A DNA stretch of 17,411 nt from a bacterium (GTDB lineage Bacteria > Patescibacteriota > Saccharimonadia > Saccharimonadales > Saccharimonadaceae). Location of the stretch: contig JAJZQE010000003.1 of NCBI GenBank assembly GCA_021847685.1, positions 1-17,411 of the forward strand, read 5' to 3'. Each line of letters begins with the position of its first letter. Position 1 is the first letter of the stretch. A program made the position numbers and the translations under genes. Shown one piece after another: positions 14,989 through 17,411 of this stretch. Under the pieces are notes generated by a model. It was not told where the DNA came from. It made no database searches and saw nothing but the letters and a program-made list of their open reading frames with translations.

Positions 14989-16029
14989 CTAGGCGGCTTC
15001 TTCAGCAACCTTGGCACGAACCTTGGCATCAATCTCGGTAAGAAGTTCGGGATTTGCCTTTAGGTATTCTTTGCTGGCTTCACGACCCTGACCAATCTTG
15101 GCGTCATTATAGGCAAACCAAGCACCAGATTTATCGACAATATTATGGAGCACAGCTAAATCAAGTACATCACCGGTTTTAGAGATGCCCTCGTTGTACA
15201 TGATATCGAATTCAGCAACCCTAAAAGGAGGCGCAATCTTGTTCTTAACGACCTTAACCTTAGTTCGGCTACCAATAATATCCTCGCCGGACTTAATCTG
15301 GCCGGTACGACGAATATCAAGACGAACTGAAGCGTAAAACTTCAAAGCATTGCCGCCAGTCGTCGTTTCAGGGTTACCAAACATGACACCAATCTTCATC
15401 CGAATCTGGTTAATAAAGATGACTGTTGTACGGCTTTTGCTGATAATGCCCGTGAGCTTACGCAACGCTTGACTCATCAATCGAGCCTGAAGACCCATGT
15501 GGCTATCGCCCATATCGCCATCAATCTCGGCTTGTGGTACAAGTGCCGCTACCGAGTCGACAACAACCAAATCAACTGCATTCGATCGAACGAGCGTTTC
15601 GGCAATTTCAAGCGCTTGCTCACCGTTATCTGGTTGCGAGACTAGCAAGTTGTCTGTGTCAACGCCCAAGCGGCGGGCATAAGCTGGATCAAGCGCATGC
15701 TCGGCATCAATAAAGGCTGCTGTGCCACCGTTCTTTTGAACTTCCGCAATGGCATGGAGCGCCAAGGTGGTTTTACCAGATGATTCTGGTCCATAAATTT
15801 CTAGGATCCGGCCTTTTGGATAGCCGCCGCCAAGAGCAAGGTCAAGCGACAATGAGCCACTGCTAAATAGCTCCACGTCAACCGTAGTAGTATCGCCAAG
15901 TCGACGAATTGCACCGTCGCCGAATTGCTTATTAATCTGCTCTTGAGCTAAGCCAAGCGCCTTTAATTTACCTTCACTAGCGGTGGGTTTTTCGGATAGT
16001 GGATCTTTGGTGGTCTTTTTCGCTGCCAT
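14989..16029 (-). CDS. recA: Recombinase RecA
   Basis: This is a complete 346-residue RecA. The Walker A motif is GPESSGKT (80-87). VVDSVAALVPQAEIDGDMGD covers Walker B and the start of loop L1. FINQIRMKIGVMFGNPETTTGG covers the switch and loop L2, and GNALKFYASVRLDIRR follows. There is no intein. The C-terminal tail is short and mildly acidic. RecA forms filaments on single-stranded DNA for strand exchange and repair. Together with a type IV pilus it would also support integration of imported DNA, which is inference. GAGAGGG lies 5-6 bases before the ATG, and the leader is about 20 bases. I see no LexA-type box upstream. recX follows in the operon. Confidence 0.99.
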   Translation of the reverse strand: MAAKKTTKDPLSEKPTASEGKLKALGLAQEQINKQFGDGAIRRLGDTTTVDVELFSSGSLSLDLALGGGYPKGRILEIYGPESSGKTTLALHAIAEVQKNGGTAAFIDAEHALDPAYARRLGVDTDNLLVSQPDNGEQALEIAETLVRSNAVDLVVVDSVAALVPQAEIDGDMGDSHMGLQARLMSQALRKLTGIISKSRTTVIFINQIRMKIGVMFGNPETTTGGNALKFYASVRLDIRRTGQIKSGEDIIGSRTKVKVVKNKIAPPFRVAEFDIMYNEGISKTGDVLDLAVLHNIVDKSGAWFAYNDAKIGQGREASKEYLKANPELLTEIDAKVRAKVAEEAA

Positions 16030-16056
16030 ATTTTCCCTCTCGTTTATCTACCTTTT

Positions 16057-16062
16057 ATTATA
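16057..16062 (-). promoter_or_regulatory. -10 box of recA
   Basis: A perfect TATAAT on the minus strand lies 27 bases before the recA ATG, giving a leader that contains the ribosome site. The -35 region overlaps the -10 of the divergent pilin gene, so the two promoters may compete. Confidence 0.65.
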
Positions 16063-16080
16063 CTGGTCGGCGACATAATT

Positions 16081-16089
16081 TGCTATAAT
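16081..16089 (+). promoter_or_regulatory. Extended -10 promoter of the pilin-like gene
   Basis: TGCTATAAT ends 7 bases before the ATG at 16097. The transcript should start at or one base before the start codon, leaving no room for a ribosome site. It overlaps the likely -35 region of recA. Confidence 0.7.
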
Positions 16090-16096
16090 GTAAGCA

Positions 16097-16492
16097 ATGA
16101 TTAAACGCACCAGTGGATTTACGGTTATCGAAATTATCTTTGTGATTTTGATTCTTGGCGTCGCCAGCGTCCTATTCTTTGTTCAAAAAAATGATTTGGC
16201 CGTGGCTGCTCGCGACCAGCAGCGTAAAACCGCCATCAACGCCATGTACTACAGCCTCGAGGAAGTCTTTTATAAGGCCAATAATTACTATCCAGAAACA
16301 ATTAGTGAAGCTAGCCTACCGTCAGTTGATCCGGCACTCTTTACTGATCCAAATGGCGCTAAAATTGGCACAAGTAGCAGTAACTACCGCTACGAAGCGG
16401 TCAATTGCACCGATAATAAATGTCGAGCTTACACCCTTCGAACTACCCTTGAAAACGAAGCTGACTACGTCAAGACTAGCATCAATAAATAA
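16097..16492 (+). CDS. Type IV pilin-like protein
   Basis: This 131-residue prepilin has a short basic leader (MIKRTSG) and a cleavage site Gly7-Phe8. The N-methylation segment FTVIEIIFVILILGV follows, with the conserved Glu at position 5 of the mature protein (Glu12). The rest of the N-terminal helix runs to about residue 55 and includes the amphipathic AARDQQRKTAINAMYYSLEEVF. Two Cys in VNCTDNKC near the C-terminus could form a small disulfide loop, as in pilin D-regions. It could be the major or a minor pilin; without other pilin genes in view this cannot be decided. Processing needs a prepilin peptidase encoded elsewhere. It is divergent from recA and ends 2 bases from the convergent PH-domain gene. 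Confidence 0.92.
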   Translation: MIKRTSGFTVIEIIFVILILGVASVLFFVQKNDLAVAARDQQRKTAINAMYYSLEEVFYKANNYYPETISEASLPSVDPALFTDPNGAKIGTSSSNYRYEAVNCTDNKCRAYTLRTTLENEADYVKTSINK

Positions 16493-16506
16493 TTTTAATT
16501 ATTTAT
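16485..16506. repeat. AT-only 22-bp palindrome spanning two convergent stop codons
   Basis: A perfect inverted repeat with 10-base arms around TT covers the TAA of the pilin-like gene (16490-16492) and the TAA of the PH-domain gene (16495-16497 on the opposite strand). T-rich sequence follows on the plus strand. It may be a weak bidirectional terminator, but the stem has no G-C pairs. Confidence 0.4.
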
Positions 16507-17223
16507 ATTTTTAGCGCGACTGTTTTTGCAAATTTCGATAGCATTATTTAACGCATCGATGCACTCTTTGGGATGCGAAGCATAGGTAAAGTTATAAGCC
16601 GTCGCGTTACCCTCAGTACTAAGCCGAATCGAACCATAATCAAAAAATTGTTGAAATATACCTTTTTGCTGAAAACGAGCGTCTTCAATATTATCCAGGC
16701 TGACAGTCTGTTCAATATGCGAAAACAAGCTAACCTGAACGTCCTGAATAACGTTTTCATTGGTCAGATAAAACTTATTACTAGTGTAAACGTAATACGA
16801 TATATAGGTACCGATACCAATCAAAATCGCAATTAGCAGGACCGGCAACGCTATGGTTGACACTTCGGCCACTGGACCAGTCAAGCCGAAGCTACGAACA
16901 AATAAATCGTAATTGTAAAGCACCGAAATAGCAAAGGCCATTAATATGATACCGGCCGCAAATGGCAGCAGCAGACCAATTGGATGACGACTAATCGTTG
17001 TTACGACATACTCATCATCTTGTAAGTTGAGATTTGGATAATATCGCTTGGACGTATCGTGCTTTAATTTAGTTTCAAGACTAATCTCTGAACTAGTCGT
17101 CACAGGACTAAGGGTAGGTTGCGATTGCGCCTGTACCTCCACTGGATGTGCATATAGCGGCTGGCCATTAGCGTCATAGGCTACTGGCTTGTCGTATTGT
17201 TCGGGCGTCGAATCATTATTCAT
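16495..17223 (-). CDS. Membrane protein with a bacterial PH domain (YdbS/bPH_2 type)
   Basis: The 242-residue protein has a Gln/Pro-rich cytoplasmic N-terminus of about 60 residues. A basic region (VTTISRHPIG) and two membrane helices (about 82-105 and 120-145) follow. The C-terminal bPH_2 domain (about 150-225) shows NKFYLTNENVIQD, then IEQTVSLDNIEDARFQQKGIFQQFFDYGSIRLST. This two-helix plus PH arrangement is typical of YdbS/YdbT-like proteins, which have no firm general role. The function is therefore open. No ribosome site precedes the ATG. An extended -10 (TGATATAAT) lies 9 bases upstream, so a leaderless or nearly leaderless transcript is likely. It follows ruvB in the same direction with a gap of 22 bases. 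Confidence 0.88.
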   Translation of the reverse strand: MNNDSTPEQYDKPVAYDANGQPLYAHPVEVQAQSQPTLSPVTTSSEISLETKLKHDTSKRYYPNLNLQDDEYVVTTISRHPIGLLLPFAAGIILMAFAISVLYNYDLFVRSFGLTGPVAEVSTIALPVLLIAILIGIGTYISYYVYTSNKFYLTNENVIQDVQVSLFSHIEQTVSLDNIEDARFQQKGIFQQFFDYGSIRLSTEGNATAYNFTYASHPKECIDALNNAIEICKNSRAKNINN

Positions 17224-17232
17224 TATAATGAT

Positions 17233-17241
17233 ATTATATCA
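17233..17241 (-). promoter_or_regulatory. Extended -10 promoter of the PH-domain gene
   Basis: TGATATAAT on the minus strand lies in the 22-base gap after ruvB and ends 9 bases before the ATG, predicting an RNA start within about 2 bases of the start codon. Confidence 0.6.
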
Positions 17242-17245
17242 ATAT

Positions 17246-17411
17246 TTAAGCAATCTCGCTGATAGTTCTGCCTAGATGAGCATAGCCCTTCGCCGTAACT
17301 CGTCGGCCCCGTGGCGTTCGTTCGATAAAACCGATCTGCAAAAGATATGGCTCGTAGAAGTCTTCAATTGTTGTGGCTTCGTCACCCGTAAGAGCGGCGA
17401 TGGTGTTTAGG
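17246..17411 (-). CDS. ruvB: Holliday junction helicase RuvB, C-terminal end only
   Basis: The frame is open from the right edge to TAA at 17246-17248 and gives 54 residues. The start of the gene lies beyond the window. The segment IEDFYEPYLLQIGFIERTPRGRRVT and the final GYAHLG match the C-terminal winged-helix DNA-binding domain of RuvB, including its Arg-rich beta hairpin. RuvB drives branch migration of Holliday junctions with RuvA. Its position close to recA and recX adds to the recombination character of this end of the window. Confidence 0.95.
   Translation of the reverse strand, partial: LNTIAALTGDEATTIEDFYEPYLLQIGFIERTPRGRRVTAKGYAHLGRTISEIA

Noticed and set aside
16030..16096. SOS (LexA) box upstream of recA
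   Set aside because: No GAAC-N4-GTTC or CTGT-N8-ACAG type palindrome is present in the gap.
1..17411. CRISPR array, transposon, prophage or defence island
   Set aside because: No regularly spaced repeats, transposase, integrase, terminal inverted repeats or phage genes are seen. Gene content is core-like throughout.

Overview
This window looks like chromosomal core-genome sequence from a small-genome, apparently single-membrane bacterium, most likely of the Candidate Phyla Radiation and probably Saccharibacteria (TM7). That placement is inferred from protein character and gene order, not from a marker phylogeny. The supporting points are RNase Y next to a short TsaB and TsaE, a type IV pilus (T4P) operon with PilM, PilN and PilO but no secretin or full PilP, recA-recX, and very tight packing on both strands. 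UGA ends tsaE, pilM and pilN, so the standard bacterial code applies, not the UGA=Gly code of SR1/Gracilibacteria. I see no insertion sequence, prophage, CRISPR array or rRNA.

Layout. Positions 1-2421 hold the 3' part of an OpgC-like membrane acyltransferase (+) converging on a GT39-type membrane glycosyltransferase (-). Their stop codons share one CTAG. Positions 2520-2660 hold tRNA-Pro(UGG) with an encoded CCA, a -10 box and a terminator. Positions 2686-5201 (-) hold a probable lipid operon in the order PAP2 phosphatase, DUF1206 membrane protein, diacylglycerol-kinase-like enzyme. Positions 5202-5599 are a gene-poor gap with a CRP-like palindrome, an unexplained long inverted repeat and the rny terminator. 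Positions 5600-8106 (-) hold tsaE-tsaB and then rny, which has its own leader.

Positions 8169-13735 (+) hold a T4P operon: pilB, pilC, pilM, pilN, pilO and a 97-residue membrane protein. The last sits where pilP would be and ends in a PilP-like GRTNPF motif. A PRC-barrel gene (13772-14347, +) follows and shares a CTAG stop with recX. The recA-recX operon (14344-16029, -) is divergent from a type IV pilin-like gene (16097-16492, +). The pilin gene abuts a bacterial PH-domain membrane protein gene (16495-17223, -). The window closes with the C-terminal 54 codons of ruvB (-).

How the genes work together. PilB (ATPase), PilC (platform) and PilM-PilN-PilO form the cytoplasmic and inner-membrane motor of a pilus, and the pilin-like protein near recA is a candidate subunit. 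Such pili serve adhesion, motility and DNA uptake, which fits the nearby RecA, RecX and RuvB. TsaE/TsaB belong to t6A tRNA modification and RNase Y to mRNA turnover. The lipid operon pairs a phosphatase with a kinase of potentially opposite action.

The most notable observations are: (1) a PilP-like stub replacing PilP; (2) a PilB without its zinc tetracysteine motif; (3) extended -10 boxes 7-9 nt before ATG codons that imply leaderless mRNAs; (4) convergent genes sharing CTAG stops; and (5) hairpins with the same 10-nt core at both ends of the rny transcription unit.
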